Below are positions 54,404-63,883 of a DNA stretch of 64,000 bases, piece after piece. The DNA is from Pseudomonas lurida (lineage in GTDB: Bacteria > Pseudomonadota > Gammaproteobacteria > Pseudomonadales > Pseudomonadaceae), in NCBI RefSeq assembly GCF_013522705.1, contig NZ_JAAMRE010000006.1:171756-235755 (forward strand). Reading direction: 5' to 3'. Both the position numbers and the translations under genes were made by a program. The first letter of the stretch is position 1. Every line of letters begins with the position of its first letter. The notes below the pieces were generated by a model that saw only the letters and a program-made list of their open reading frames with translations, did not search any database and was not told the DNA's origin.

Positions 54404-54721
54404 GTCGGGAGGGGGCTTGCCCCCGATAGCCATGGGTATCTACACAACTTTCAGATCCTGACAAATCCCCCTGTGGCGAGCGGGCTCGTCCCGCGTTGGG
54501 CGGCGAAGCGGCCCCAAAAGCAGCCTCTACAGAGTGTCTGATACAGCGCATTCTTCTTTACTGGGGCTGCTGCGCAGCCCAACGCGGGACAAGCCCGCTC
54601 GCCACAACAGCCCTATCTGCCGGGCGTTCAGCGTTGAACCAAAGTTGTGTAGATACCTATGCCCCGATAGCGGTGGGTCAGTTGTAGATGAGCGGACTGA
54701 CACGCCGCTATTGGGGGCAAG
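54404..54721. repeat. Nested REPINs / palindromic insertion
   Basis: An outer REPIN (REP at 54404-54430 and the partner at 54662-54721) is split by a 231-bp segment (54431-54661) with 21-bp terminal inverted repeats, 20 of 21 matching: CATGGGTATCTACACAACTTT and AAAGTTGTGTAGATACCTATG. The segment is flanked by the direct repeat CCCCGATAGC (54421-54430 and 54662-54671). Inside it is a second, different REPIN with arms starting TGTGGCGAGCGGGCT (about 54472) and ending AGCCCGCTCGCCACA (about 54605). The 164 bp that follow to 54899 show nothing clear. Confidence 0.75.
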
Positions 54722-54899
54722 TCGAATCGTCGCACCGCCCCTCCCATCTTTAACCTGTGCTGCCTGATCGACATGCATTGTTAAAGGCCAGCAATCCATA
54801 TCCCTTTAATTTGCAGGACGTTTCCTAGACAATCCCACGGCCTTGCGCCTGCTTGTTCCACTGGCTAGCCTTCGCTCCGTCGCTGCCTATCAGCGATCA

Positions 54900-55083
54900 G
54901 GGGTGAGATCCTGTGAACAGAAAGCCAAGCGCCACAACCGCGAGCAACATGCTCTATGGCGGCTGTGTGCGGGCAGACTTCGGTCTGACCGGGTGCTTCC
55001 TGACCGGTAATCTCACCCCGCACATAGCTGCCACCTTTCGCCGAGTGAGATCGGTAAAAGATTGGCTCCCACTTTTCAGGAGC
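54900..55083 (+). ncRNA. Structured leader of the DUF6124 gene
   Basis: A 16-bp helix (two G-U) joins 54958-54973 to 55017-55032. Within it are CAGAC-TTCG-GTCTG (54974-54987, a stable UUCG hairpin) and ACCGG/CCGGT (54988-54992 and 55004-55008), forming a three-way junction. ATCTCACCCC (55010-55019) can instead pair with GGGGTGAGAT (54900-54909, 10 bp), which would break the 16-bp helix; GTGAGAT recurs at 55045-55051. A last hairpin, GCTCC (55065-55069) with GGAGC (55079-55083), covers the Shine-Dalgarno AGGAG. Switching is inferred; the pairings are seen. Confidence 0.6.
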
Positions 55084-55090
55084 TTCACTC

Positions 55091-55390
55091 ATGAACAAAA
55101 TCGTCCCCGACCCACCCCGTTTCACCCTCGACCGCGACATTCTCGACCGCGCCCTGCGTCATTACCTGCAACCCGACTCACCGCCATCCTTCACCGTGCA
55201 CCACGACCTCAGCTTCGAAGACGCCCTCGCCCAGCTCTGCGACCTGCTGCGCTGCGCCGCCGCCACCGCATCCGACACCACCCAGGGCTTGAGCGGCGAG
55301 CAGCGCCATATGGCCGGCGCCACGCAGCACCTGATCGACATGGCCAGCACCCTGGCCGACCGCGCGCTGGAGTGCCTGCACGCTGGGTGA
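55091..55390 (+). CDS. DUF6124 family protein
   Basis: 99-residue protein of a family common in Pseudomonas: short, soluble, starting MNKIVPDPPRFTLDRD with helical middle (LSFEDALAQLCDLLRCAAATASDTTQGLSGEQRHMAGATQHLIDMA). Function unknown. AGGAG lies 8 nt before the ATG but inside a small hairpin, and the leader is highly structured, so translation is probably controlled. The 161-bp gap after it shows no further gene. Confidence 0.8.
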   Translation: MNKIVPDPPRFTLDRDILDRALRHYLQPDSPPSFTVHHDLSFEDALAQLCDLLRCAAATASDTTQGLSGEQRHMAGATQHLIDMASTLADRALECLHAG

Positions 55391-55551
55391 TAGCGCAAAT
55401 GGGCTGGTTCCCAGTAATGAGAGTCAGCCCACTCCCTCCCTGCCACCCGTCGTAACTGTGATTTCTGACAGTAGCCAGCCGCCCAGCCCCTGCCCTTACA
55501 TACCTGAACGTTAAGACCGACCGGTGATGCGCTCAGGAGCAATGGCAAATC

Positions 55552-57831
55552 ATGAACAAACTCACGTCCTATGCGCTGCTCGCGCTCTTGTTGTTGGTGT
55601 GCTCGCGCAGCTTTGCCGTCGAGGAGCTGTTTATCCTCGGCGATGCGGTGTCGGCCCAGGCCAGCGTCGCGCAACCGCGCAACGCTGCCTTGCAGGCACT
55701 GCTCAGCGACCCGACCACATCGCAGGTTAACCAGGTGACCCTGCACCCTCGGTTGCTGACGGCGGGCACCAGGAACCTCGCGCTGCCCCTGGAGGATGGC
55801 GTGGTTGTGGTCGCCGACAGGGTTGAATCGTACCGCCAGAAGCCGGGCATGCTGGTCTGGCATGCGCGCCTGCCGGACCAGCGCAGCCACGCCCGGCAGG
55901 CCTCTACCGCCCATAAAGAAGTGCCCGAAGATGGCCTTAATACCGTGACGCTGGCACGTCACGACGACAACATCACCGGTTCAATTCGCTATAAGGGCCA
56001 GCTCTACCTGCTGATGCCGATAGGCGATGGCAGACACGTGATCGTCAAGGTGGACGAAACCCGCTATCCGGGCGATGCCGAACGGCCCGCCGGGAGCACC
56101 GGCAAGCAGGGCGCCAAAACACGGGGTACCCGCCCCTCGAAAGAAGCTGCCAGCCCCCTGAGCACGGTGCGCGTGATGCTGGTATTCACCAACGGCGCCA
56201 GGATGGCATGGCCGGACATGGACGGGCTCGCAACGCTGATGTTCGCCGAGGCCAACCGTGGCATGACCCTAAGCGAAGTGCCGGTGTTTTTCCAGAATGC
56301 AGGGGTTTATCACCTCGACTACGACGATATTTCTGGCGCGGATGGCTATGACGCGATGTTGAAAAGTCTGCGGGACCCCACAGACGCCACCCTCGGCGCA
56401 CCCGTGCATGCCTTGCGCGAACAGCAAAAAGCCGACCTGGTAGTGTTGGTTACCAACGCCAGGGGACTGTGCGGGTTGGCGTATGTGAACGCACCCAAAG
56501 CGTATGCATTCAGTGTTTTAAGCTGCCCGACCGGCAACTACGTCTTTGCCCACGAGATGGGCCACAACTTCGGGTTAAGTCATAACTCAGACGTGCCGGC
56601 AGGCGTCCATGGCGACGGCTTCGGCTACCGGCAAACCACCCAGCCGCCCTTCTGGCGCACGATCATGTCATACGAGTGCCTGTCGCCTGTTCAGTGCCCA
56701 AGGGTGAACTACTGGTCCAACCCCGATCACACCTACGACGGCTTGCCCATGGGCGTGGCAAAGATCAATAACAGCGCACGCGTCATCAACCTGCGACGGG
56801 ACACGCTGGCAAACTTTTACCCGGCCTTTATTGGCGAGCCGCCTGCCGCCCAGCTGCGTGTGCCGCAGGAGGTCGATGCCAATCAAACCTTTCTGGTCAG
56901 CGTCATCGCCGCCGACTCACGTCGCAACCCGTTGCGCTACCACTGGACAGCCGCCGACTTCATCCCCAGCGAGGGCACGACGGCTTCGCTCACCCTCACA
57001 GCGCCGGACGTTGCGCAAGACACCCACTACCCCATTTCGGTGGATGTCTCAGGCACCTACGGCACCACACGCCTGAACGCGACGATCAAGGTCCGGCCCG
57101 CCCCACCACCGATCACCGCTACCCTGAAAATCCAGCCGACAGTCCCGTCCGGCGGTGAGTTACCGATCCGCGTCGATGCGCAGAGTCCCACCGGCCTGCC
57201 ATTGAGCTATGCCTGGAGCCGAACCGCCGGCATGTACGAAGGCAGCATAGGGAATCGTCCCCAGGGCGTGTATACCGCGGCGGCGGTCATCAAAGACACC
57301 CCTACCACCATCAAGGTGGTGATCAAGGCCGGCCCCTATGAGTTGGAGCGCTCGGCCCCGGTAACGATTCTCGCCGCACCGACCACCCCACCGCCCATCG
57401 CGAAGATCAGCGGCGCACGCGAGGTATCGGTGAACATGGCCCTGTCCCTGTCCAGCGGTGATTCCAGCGGCGAACAATTGACCTACGCGTGGACAGCCAC
57501 GGGTTTCACACCCGCCACATCGACGCAGGCTCATCCGATATTTCGGGCACCCGCCAGCCCGGGCAACCACATGATCACGCTGGTTGTTACCGATCGCCAT
57601 GGGCGCAGCGCCGGCGCCATTCATGAAGTCTCCGTCACTGCGCAGTCATTGCCGACATGCAAGCCCTTGTGGCAGGCCACCCAGGAGTATGTGCTCAACG
57701 ACGAAGTCTCTTATGACGGCTACGACTATAGGGGCCTGCACTGGTCGCAGGGCGCGCGCCCCGACCTGAACTGGGTGCCGGAAGGCTATTCCAAACCCTG
57801 GCGGCGCTTGACCACCTGTGTCGTCCGGTAA
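55552..57831 (+). CDS. Secreted metzincin metalloprotease with PKD-like and chitin-binding domains
   Basis: 759 residues. Signal peptide (YALLALLLLVCSRSFA), propeptide-like region, then a zinc-protease domain with HEMGHNFGLSH (His334, Glu335, His338, His344) and Met-turn Met372 (TIMSYE), as in peptidyl-Asp metallopeptidases (MEROPS M72, reprolysin-like). Then two or three Ig/PKD-like repeats (about 430-700; LRYHWTAADF, LSYAWSRTAG, LTYAWTATGF) and a C-terminal CBM5/12-type chitin-binding module (703-755; CKPLWQATQEYVLNDEVSYDGYDYR). Likely a secreted protease bound to chitin or similar surfaces. Substrate not known. Confidence 0.82.
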   Translation: MNKLTSYALLALLLLVCSRSFAVEELFILGDAVSAQASVAQPRNAALQALLSDPTTSQVNQVTLHPRLLTAGTRNLALPLEDGVVVVADRVESYRQKPGMLVWHARLPDQRSHARQASTAHKEVPEDGLNTVTLARHDDNITGSIRYKGQLYLLMPIGDGRHVIVKVDETRYPGDAERPAGSTGKQGAKTRGTRPSKEAASPLSTVRVMLVFTNGARMAWPDMDGLATLMFAEANRGMTLSEVPVFFQNAGVYHLDYDDISGADGYDAMLKSLRDPTDATLGAPVHALREQQKADLVVLVTNARGLCGLAYVNAPKAYAFSVLSCPTGNYVFAHEMGHNFGLSHNSDVPAGVHGDGFGYRQTTQPPFWRTIMSYECLSPVQCPRVNYWSNPDHTYDGLPMGVAKINNSARVINLRRDTLANFYPAFIGEPPAAQLRVPQEVDANQTFLVSVIAADSRRNPLRYHWTAADFIPSEGTTASLTLTAPDVAQDTHYPISVDVSGTYGTTRLNATIKVRPAPPPITATLKIQPTVPSGGELPIRVDAQSPTGLPLSYAWSRTAGMYEGSIGNRPQGVYTAAAVIKDTPTTIKVVIKAGPYELERSAPVTILAAPTTPPPIAKISGAREVSVNMALSLSSGDSSGEQLTYAWTATGFTPATSTQAHPIFRAPASPGNHMITLVVTDRHGRSAGAIHEVSVTAQSLPTCKPLWQATQEYVLNDEVSYDGYDYRGLHWSQGARPDLNWVPEGYSKPWRRLTTCVVR

Positions 57832-57967
57832 AGCCAACCAACACGGAGCGCGCACCTCGCTCCCTGTTCGGTTTGCGCGCAAGACGCCGCTCATCTAGGT
57901 AAACTCTGCATTTTTCACCGCCGTTCATGCCTGCGGCGGTCATTGACTAGAGTTTCTGGAGTCCGCC

Positions 57968-59206
57968 TTGCGTCTGTTCCACACCTCCGACTGGCACCTG
58001 GGCCAAAACCTCCACGGCCAGGACCGCGACTTCGAACACGCCTGTTTCCTTGAGTGGCTGCTGGGCCAACTCAAAGCCCATAGCCCGGAGGCGTTGCTGA
58101 TCGCCGGCGATATCTTCGACACGGTCAACCCGCCGCTCAAGGCCCAGGAGCGGCTGTATGACTTCATCATCAGCGCCCATGAACAAAACCCCAACCTGAC
58201 CATCGTGATGATCGCCGGCAACCACGACTCCGGCTCGCGCATCGAACTGCCCGCGCCGTTGATGCGGCGTTTGCACACCCATGCATTGGGCCGCGTGCTG
58301 TGGCTGGATGACGGGCAACTGGACGCCGAGCGCCTGCTGATCCCGCTGCCGAACGCCAAAGGCAAGATCGCCGCCTGGTGTCTGGCCTTGCCGTTTTTGC
58401 GCCCGGCGGAAGTCACCGGTGCGCACCTGGGCGACGACTATCTGCGCGGGATCGGCCAAGTGCATGAGTGGCTGATCGCGGCCGCCAACGCCAAGCGCAA
58501 AAAAGGCCAGGCGCTGATCGCCATCAGCCATGCGCACATGGCCGGCGGTTCGGTCTCGGAAGACTCCGAGCGCAGCCTGATCATCGGCAATGCCGAAGCG
58601 CTGCCCGCCAGCCTGTTCGATAACAGTGTCGGCTATGTTGCCCTCGGCCATTTGCACAAGCCGCAAAAGGTCAATGGCGAAGAGCGCATTCGCTACAGCG
58701 GCTCGCCGATTCCGTTGTCATTTTCGGAGATTGGCTATAAGCATCAGATACTCGACGTCACCTTCCAGGGCCAATGCCTGGTGAGTGTCGAACCGATCCT
58801 GGTTCCCCGTTCGGTCGACCTGCAACGCCTGGAGGCCGCGCCGTTGGCGGACATCCTCAAACAACTCGCCGACCTGCCCGACATCGACCTGCTCGCCGAA
58901 ACCCAGCGCCACCCCTGGCTCGAAGTGCGCGTGCGCCTCGACGAGCCGCAACCGGACCTGCGCCAGCAAATCGAAAGCGCCCTGCAAGGCAAGGCCGTGC
59001 GTCTGGTGCGCATTGCTGCCGAGTACGCGGGCAAGCGCGGCGGCGACGACACCGACGATGAGCGCCTGATCGAACTCGACCAGCTCACGCCCCAGGAGCT
59101 GTTCAGCCGCGCCTGGCAGGACAGCTACGGCAGCGAAGTGGATGAACAGACTTTGCAGGACTTCGCCGTGCTGCTCCAGGAAGTGCAGCAGGAGGAGCAA
59201 CCATGA
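57968..59206 (+). CDS. sbcD: Exonuclease SbcCD, subunit D
   Basis: 412-residue Mre11-type nuclease subunit: metal-binding motifs TSDWHLGQ, LIAGDIFD, GNHDSGS and ISHAHMAG / ALGHLHKPQ. It starts with TTG after TGGAG. With SbcC it opens hairpin DNA and processes double-strand ends. An ACCGCCG...CGGCGGT hairpin (57917-57940) lies just upstream. It overlaps sbcC by 4 nt (ATGA). Confidence 0.95.
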   Translation: MRLFHTSDWHLGQNLHGQDRDFEHACFLEWLLGQLKAHSPEALLIAGDIFDTVNPPLKAQERLYDFIISAHEQNPNLTIVMIAGNHDSGSRIELPAPLMRRLHTHALGRVLWLDDGQLDAERLLIPLPNAKGKIAAWCLALPFLRPAEVTGAHLGDDYLRGIGQVHEWLIAAANAKRKKGQALIAISHAHMAGGSVSEDSERSLIIGNAEALPASLFDNSVGYVALGHLHKPQKVNGEERIRYSGSPIPLSFSEIGYKHQILDVTFQGQCLVSVEPILVPRSVDLQRLEAAPLADILKQLADLPDIDLLAETQRHPWLEVRVRLDEPQPDLRQQIESALQGKAVRLVRIAAEYAGKRGGDDTDDERLIELDQLTPQELFSRAWQDSYGSEVDEQTLQDFAVLLQEVQQEEQP

Positions 59207-62200
59207 AGATTCTCGCCATTCGCCTGAAAAACCTGGCCTCCCTGGCCGGCCCGTTCGAGATCGACTTTACCGCCGAGCCCCTGGCCAGTGCCGGGTTGTT
59301 CGCGATCACCGGCCCCACCGGCGCCGGCAAGAGCACCTTGCTCGATGCGCTGTGCCTGGCGCTGTTTGGTGCGGTGCCACGCCTGGGCGACACCGGCCAG
59401 GCGAAGATGCCGGATGCCGACAGTGATATTTCCATCGGTGACCCGCGCACCCTGATCCGCCGTGGCACCGGCGGCGGCTATGCCGAGGTGGACTTCGTCG
59501 GTGTCAGCGGCCGCCGCTATCGTGCGCGCTGGGAGGCCAACCGCGCCCGCGACAAGGCCAGCGGCAAGTTGCAGAACAGCCGTCAGAGCCTGATCGACCT
59601 GGACAGTGACCAACTGCTGGCCAGCCAGAAAACCGAATACAAAACCCAGTTGGAACTGGCCCTGGGGCTGAACTTCGAACAGTTCACCCGCGCCGTGCTG
59701 CTGGCGCAGAGTGAGTTCAGCGCGTTCCTCAAAGCCAATGACAACGAGCGCAGCGAACTGCTGGAAAAGCTCACCGACACCGCGTTGTACACCCAGCTCG
59801 GCCGTCGCGCGTTCGACAAAGCCAAGGAAGCCAGGGACGCGCACAAGCAGTTGCAGGACCAAGCGAGCGGCGTGGTCCCTTTGACTGGCGAAGCACGCGC
59901 TGAACTGGATCAACAGTTGGCCGAGGCGCAGCAGCAGCTCAAGACCCGGCAGGCCCAACTCAAGCAGTTGGAGTTGCAGTACACCTGGCTCAAGGAATTG
60001 CGCGAGTGGCAGGAACGCCAACTCAGCGCCACCGAACAACTGCAACGCGCCGAGGCCGAGTGGGCCGGTCAAAGCCAGCAACGCCAGGACCTGCTCCGCC
60101 TGGAGCAGTTGGCGCCGCAACGCCATCACTTCGCACGCCAGGCCGAACTGAGCGCACTGCTGACACCTTTGGCTGCGCAGATTCAGCAGCATATCCAACA
60201 GCAGAGCGAGCTGCAGACCCGCCAGGCGCAAGCTCAACACCAGCAGGCAGCCGCTCAAACGGCCTTGGCCGACGCCCTGAAGAACCAGAGCGACGCGGCC
60301 CCGCGGCTACGTCAGGCCTTCGAAGAACAAAGCACCCTCACCCACTTGACCCAAGACCTGGCCAAGCGCACCGAAGAGCACCTCCAGCAGCAAACCGCCT
60401 GCACCGAAGGCCAAGCCCTGCTCAACGGCTTACTGGACAAGCAGGCTCAAGTCGCCGAGCGCCTGCAAAGCCTGGGCGCCGAGCTGGAACGCAGTGCGGC
60501 CCTGGCACCCTTGAGTGAGGGTTGGACCTACCAGCGCGAGCGCCTGCAACAGCTGATGGTGATTGGTAACCGCCTGAAGAAGGGCCAGGACGAACTGCCG
60601 CAATTGGAGGAGCGCGCCACCCGCGCTGCCGAAACGTTCAGCGCACAACGCCAATCGCTGGACCTGCTGTATCAGGAAGCCGGCGCAGAACCCCATGCGG
60701 TGGCCGAACAGATTCAACTGCTCGCCAGCCTGTTGCAGGACAATCGCAAGCAACAGCGCGCCTTCGAAGACCTGACGCGCCTCTGGGACAGCCGGCAACA
60801 GCTGGACCTGCAAGCTGCCGCGCTGACACAGAAACTCGCCGATGCCCGACAACAGCGCGAGCGACTCAACCAGAGCGGCCTGCAAGCTAAAGCGGAACTG
60901 ACGGTGGCCGAGCAGACATTGACGGTGACCAAGCACCTGCTCGAACGCCAACGCCTGGCGCGCAGTGCCAGCGTCGAAGAATTGCGCGAACAGTTACAGG
61001 ACGACCAGCCCTGCCCGGTGTGCGGCAGCCATGAGCACCCGTATCACCAACCCGAAGCGCTGCTGCAAAGCCTTGGCCGCCATGACGAAACCGAAGAGGC
61101 CACCGCGCAGAAAGCCGTCGACACCCTCAAGGAAAAACTCACCGACCTGCGTGGCGAAGTCGGCGGGCTGATCGCGCAGCAAAAGGAATTTCTGCAACAG
61201 CAGGAACAGTTGGCCGCGCAACAACAGGCGCTGCAACCCAGCCTGGATGCACATCCGCTGGCCACTTCCCTGTTCAACCAGGACGCCGCCAACCGCAGCC
61301 CCTGGCTGGCTCAACAACTGGCCCAACTGACGCAAAACATCAGCCAGGACGAACAACGCCAGGCGGCCTTGCTCAACCTGCAACAAAACGCCGGGCGCTT
61401 GCAGCAACAATTGCAAGCGGCCCAGGACGCCAGCCAGCAAGCCCGCCAGTTGCTGGTGGATCAACAGCGCGAACTGTCCAGCGACCGCGAACGCCTCGAC
61501 GAAGAACTCAGTGCCTTCGCCAATCTTCTGCCGGCCGAGACCCTGGAAGGCCTGCGCAAGGAACCTGCGGCAACCTTCATGCAGTTGGACCAGCAAGTCA
61601 GCCAACGCCTGGAACAGTTGGGCCATCAGCGCGATGAGCTGGCCGAGCAACAGGAACGCCAACAGGCCATCGAGAAACAACAGACCCACCAGCAGCATCG
61701 CCGGCAGCAACTTGAAGCACTGGCCCAGCAGGTCGGCGAACTGACCAGTCGACAGCACGCCGCCCAGGAAACACTCAGCCACCTGCTGGGCGAGCACGCC
61801 AGCGCCGAACAGTGGCAGCAACAACTGGACCAGGCCGTCGTACACGCACGCCAAGGCGAAACCGACGCCAACCAGCAACTGCAAGAGACGCGTGACGCGC
61901 TGGTGCAACTGGCCGCCGACCTCAAGGCCCGACAGGAACGCCAACAGGCACTGCTCGCGGAACAGCAAGCGCTCGACGCCCGTATCCACGAATGGCGCGC
62001 GCTGCACCCCGAACTCGATGACACTGGCCTGACGCGTCTGCTGGCCTTCGACGAGGCGCGCATCAACGCGCTGCGCCAGCAACTGCAGCACAGCGAGAAA
62101 GCCGTCGAACAAGCCAAGGTCCTGCTGCAAGAGCGCCAACAGCGCCTGGCGGAACACCAGGCCCTGCACAACGGCAACCTGGAAGCCGAACAGCTGGACA

Positions 62201-62841
62201 GCACCCTCGCCGCCCTCAACCAGCAATTGGCCGAGGGCGAGAAACAGGTGGCCGAACTGCGCGCGCGCCAGGCCGAGGACCAGCGTCGCCAGGACGCCAA
62301 CAGCGCCCTGGCCCATGAGATCGCCACAGCCTATGACGAGTGGCAGCGCTGGGCACGCCTGAATGCACTGATCGGTTCGGCGACCGGCGATACATTCCGC
62401 AAGATCGCCCAGGCCTACAACCTCGACCTGCTGGTGCACCACGCCAATGTGCAACTGCGTCAACTGGTGCGCCGCTATCGCCTCAAGCGCGGCGGCAGCA
62501 TGTTGGGCCTGTTGGTGATGGACACAGAAATGGGCGACGAACTGCGCTCGGTGCATTCGTTGTCCGGCGGGGAGACGTTCCTGGTGTCGCTGGCATTGGC
62601 CCTGGGGCTGGCGTCGATGGCGTCCAGTACGCTGAAGATCGAATCGCTGTTTATCGATGAAGGCTTCGGCAGCCTCGACCCCGAATCCCTGCAATTGGCG
62701 ATGGATGCGTTGGATGGCTTGCAGGCCCAGGGCCGCAAAGTCGCCGTGATTTCCCACGTACAGGAAATGCACGAGCGCATCCCGGTACAGATCCAGGTCA
62801 AGCGCCAGGGCAACGGCCTGAGTACGTTGGAGGTCAAATGA
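59203..62841 (+). CDS. sbcC: Exonuclease SbcCD, subunit C
   Basis: 1212-residue Rad50/SMC-type ATPase: N-terminal Walker A GPTGAGKSTLLDALCLALFG, long Gln-rich coiled coils, zinc hook Cys604-Pro-Val-Cys607 (CPVCGSHEHPY) at mid-length, C-terminal signature SLSGGETFLVSLALALGLA and Walker B LFIDEGFGSLD. Forms the SbcCD complex with the previous gene product. Starts within ATGA; its stop overlaps the GST start in the same way. Confidence 0.95.
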   Translation: MKILAIRLKNLASLAGPFEIDFTAEPLASAGLFAITGPTGAGKSTLLDALCLALFGAVPRLGDTGQAKMPDADSDISIGDPRTLIRRGTGGGYAEVDFVGVSGRRYRARWEANRARDKASGKLQNSRQSLIDLDSDQLLASQKTEYKTQLELALGLNFEQFTRAVLLAQSEFSAFLKANDNERSELLEKLTDTALYTQLGRRAFDKAKEARDAHKQLQDQASGVVPLTGEARAELDQQLAEAQQQLKTRQAQLKQLELQYTWLKELREWQERQLSATEQLQRAEAEWAGQSQQRQDLLRLEQLAPQRHHFARQAELSALLTPLAAQIQQHIQQQSELQTRQAQAQHQQAAAQTALADALKNQSDAAPRLRQAFEEQSTLTHLTQDLAKRTEEHLQQQTACTEGQALLNGLLDKQAQVAERLQSLGAELERSAALAPLSEGWTYQRERLQQLMVIGNRLKKGQDELPQLEERATRAAETFSAQRQSLDLLYQEAGAEPHAVAEQIQLLASLLQDNRKQQRAFEDLTRLWDSRQQLDLQAAALTQKLADARQQRERLNQSGLQAKAELTVAEQTLTVTKHLLERQRLARSASVEELREQLQDDQPCPVCGSHEHPYHQPEALLQSLGRHDETEEATAQKAVDTLKEKLTDLRGEVGGLIAQQKEFLQQQEQLAAQQQALQPSLDAHPLATSLFNQDAANRSPWLAQQLAQLTQNISQDEQRQAALLNLQQNAGRLQQQLQAAQDASQQARQLLVDQQRELSSDRERLDEELSAFANLLPAETLEGLRKEPAATFMQLDQQVSQRLEQLGHQRDELAEQQERQQAIEKQQTHQQHRRQQLEALAQQVGELTSRQHAAQETLSHLLGEHASAEQWQQQLDQAVVHARQGETDANQQLQETRDALVQLAADLKARQERQQALLAEQQALDARIHEWRALHPELDDTGLTRLLAFDEARINALRQQLQHSEKAVEQAKVLLQERQQRLAEHQALHNGNLEAEQLDSTLAALNQQLAEGEKQVAELRARQAEDQRRQDANSALAHEIATAYDEWQRWARLNALIGSATGDTFRKIAQAYNLDLLVHHANVQLRQLVRRYRLKRGGSMLGLLVMDTEMGDELRSVHSLSGGETFLVSLALALGLASMASSTLKIESLFIDEGFGSLDPESLQLAMDALDGLQAQGRKVAVISHVQEMHERIPVQIQVKRQGNGLSTLEVK

Positions 62842-63431
62842 GCCAAGCGCTGCTGTACTCGTTCCGCCGCTGCCCCTACGCCATGCGCGCGCGATTGGCA
62901 CTGCGCTACAGCGGCGTGCCGGTACGCATCGTCGAGGTGAGCCTCAAGGCCAAGCCGGCCGAAATGCTGGCATTGTCGCCCAAAGGCACCGTGCCGGTGC
63001 TGAGCGTGGACGGCCAGGTGATTGATGAAAGCCTGGCGATCATGCAATGGGCCCTGGCCCGGCACGACCCCGAGGACTGGCGACTGGGCGGTGACCCGGC
63101 GGTGCTGGCGTTGATTGCCGAGAATGACGAGCGCTTCAAGTATCACTTGAATCGATACAAATACGCCGAACGCTACCCGGAGCAGCCCAAGGCGTTTTAT
63201 CGGGCCGAGGGCGAGGTGTTCCTGCAAAAGCTGGAGGGATTGCTGGCGCAGCGAGATTATTTGCTGGCCGATCATCTGAGCCTTGTCGATGTGGCACTGG
63301 CGCCCTTTGTACGCCAGTTTGCCCACGTAGATCGGGAGTGGTTTGCAGGCACTGCGTATCACCGGCTACAGGACTGGCTGACACGCTTTGTGCAATCCCC
63401 GTTGTTCATGGCGGTGATGGCCAAGCCTTGA
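62838..63431 (+). CDS. Glutathione S-transferase family protein
   Basis: 197 residues with an N-terminal thioredoxin-like GST domain (LYSFRRCPYAMRARLALRYSGV; Cys-Pro-Tyr in the active-site loop, then GTVPVLSVDGQVIDESLAIMQW) and an all-helical C-terminal domain (DHLSLVDVALAPFVRQFAHVD). The CPYA motif suggests a thiol-transferase/Omega-like GST. Translationally coupled to sbcC by an ATGA overlap; function with SbcCD is unknown. Confidence 0.85.
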   Translation: MSQALLYSFRRCPYAMRARLALRYSGVPVRIVEVSLKAKPAEMLALSPKGTVPVLSVDGQVIDESLAIMQWALARHDPEDWRLGGDPAVLALIAENDERFKYHLNRYKYAERYPEQPKAFYRAEGEVFLQKLEGLLAQRDYLLADHLSLVDVALAPFVRQFAHVDREWFAGTAYHRLQDWLTRFVQSPLFMAVMAKP

Positions 63432-63461
63432 GCGCTTGGGTCCTGTGTCCAACAAGGCACA

Positions 63462-63883
63462 GATCGTTCCCACGCTCCCGCGTGGGAATGCAGCCCGTGA
63501 CGCTCCGCGTCGCCTGTGCGCAGTAGCCTGAGCTTGCGGCGCTGGGCGGGACGCGGAGCGTCCCAGCAGGCGTTACCACGCAGAGCGTGGGAACGATCAA
63601 ACACGGCACAGATCGTTCCCACGCTCCCGCGTGGGAATGCAGCCCGTGACGCTCCGCGTCGCCTGTGCGCGGTAGCCTGAGCTTGCGGCGCTGGGCGGGA
63701 CGCGGAGCGTCCCAGGAGGCGTTACCACGCAGAGCGTGGGAACGATCAAACACGGCACAGATCGTTCCCACGCTCCCGCGTGGGAATGCAGCCCGTGACG
63801 CTCCGCGTCGCCTGTGCGCAGTAGCCTGAGCTTGCGGCGCTGGGCGGGACGCGGAGCGTCCCAGGAGGCGTTACCACGCAGAG
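63462..63883. repeat. Three tandem 149-bp palindromic repeats, the third interrupted
   Basis: Units start at 63462, 63611 and 63760 (period 149). Each has perfect 16-bp outer arms, GATCGTTCCCACGCTC and GAGCGTGGGAACGATC, and inner 13-bp arms GACGCTCCGCGTC / GACGCGGAGCGTC. Units are near-identical. The third stops after GAG at 63883, inside its right arm, where an IS begins. Confidence 0.88.

Noticed and set aside
54913..55455. 180-residue frame overlapping the DUF6124 gene and its leader
   Set aside because: It is Arg/Pro-rich, out of frame with DUF6124 and runs through the structured leader; typical GC-rich shadow.
57917..57940. ACCGCCG/CGGCGGT hairpin before sbcD as a terminator
   Set aside because: No T run follows on either strand, so it is noted only as a hairpin in the sbcD upstream region.
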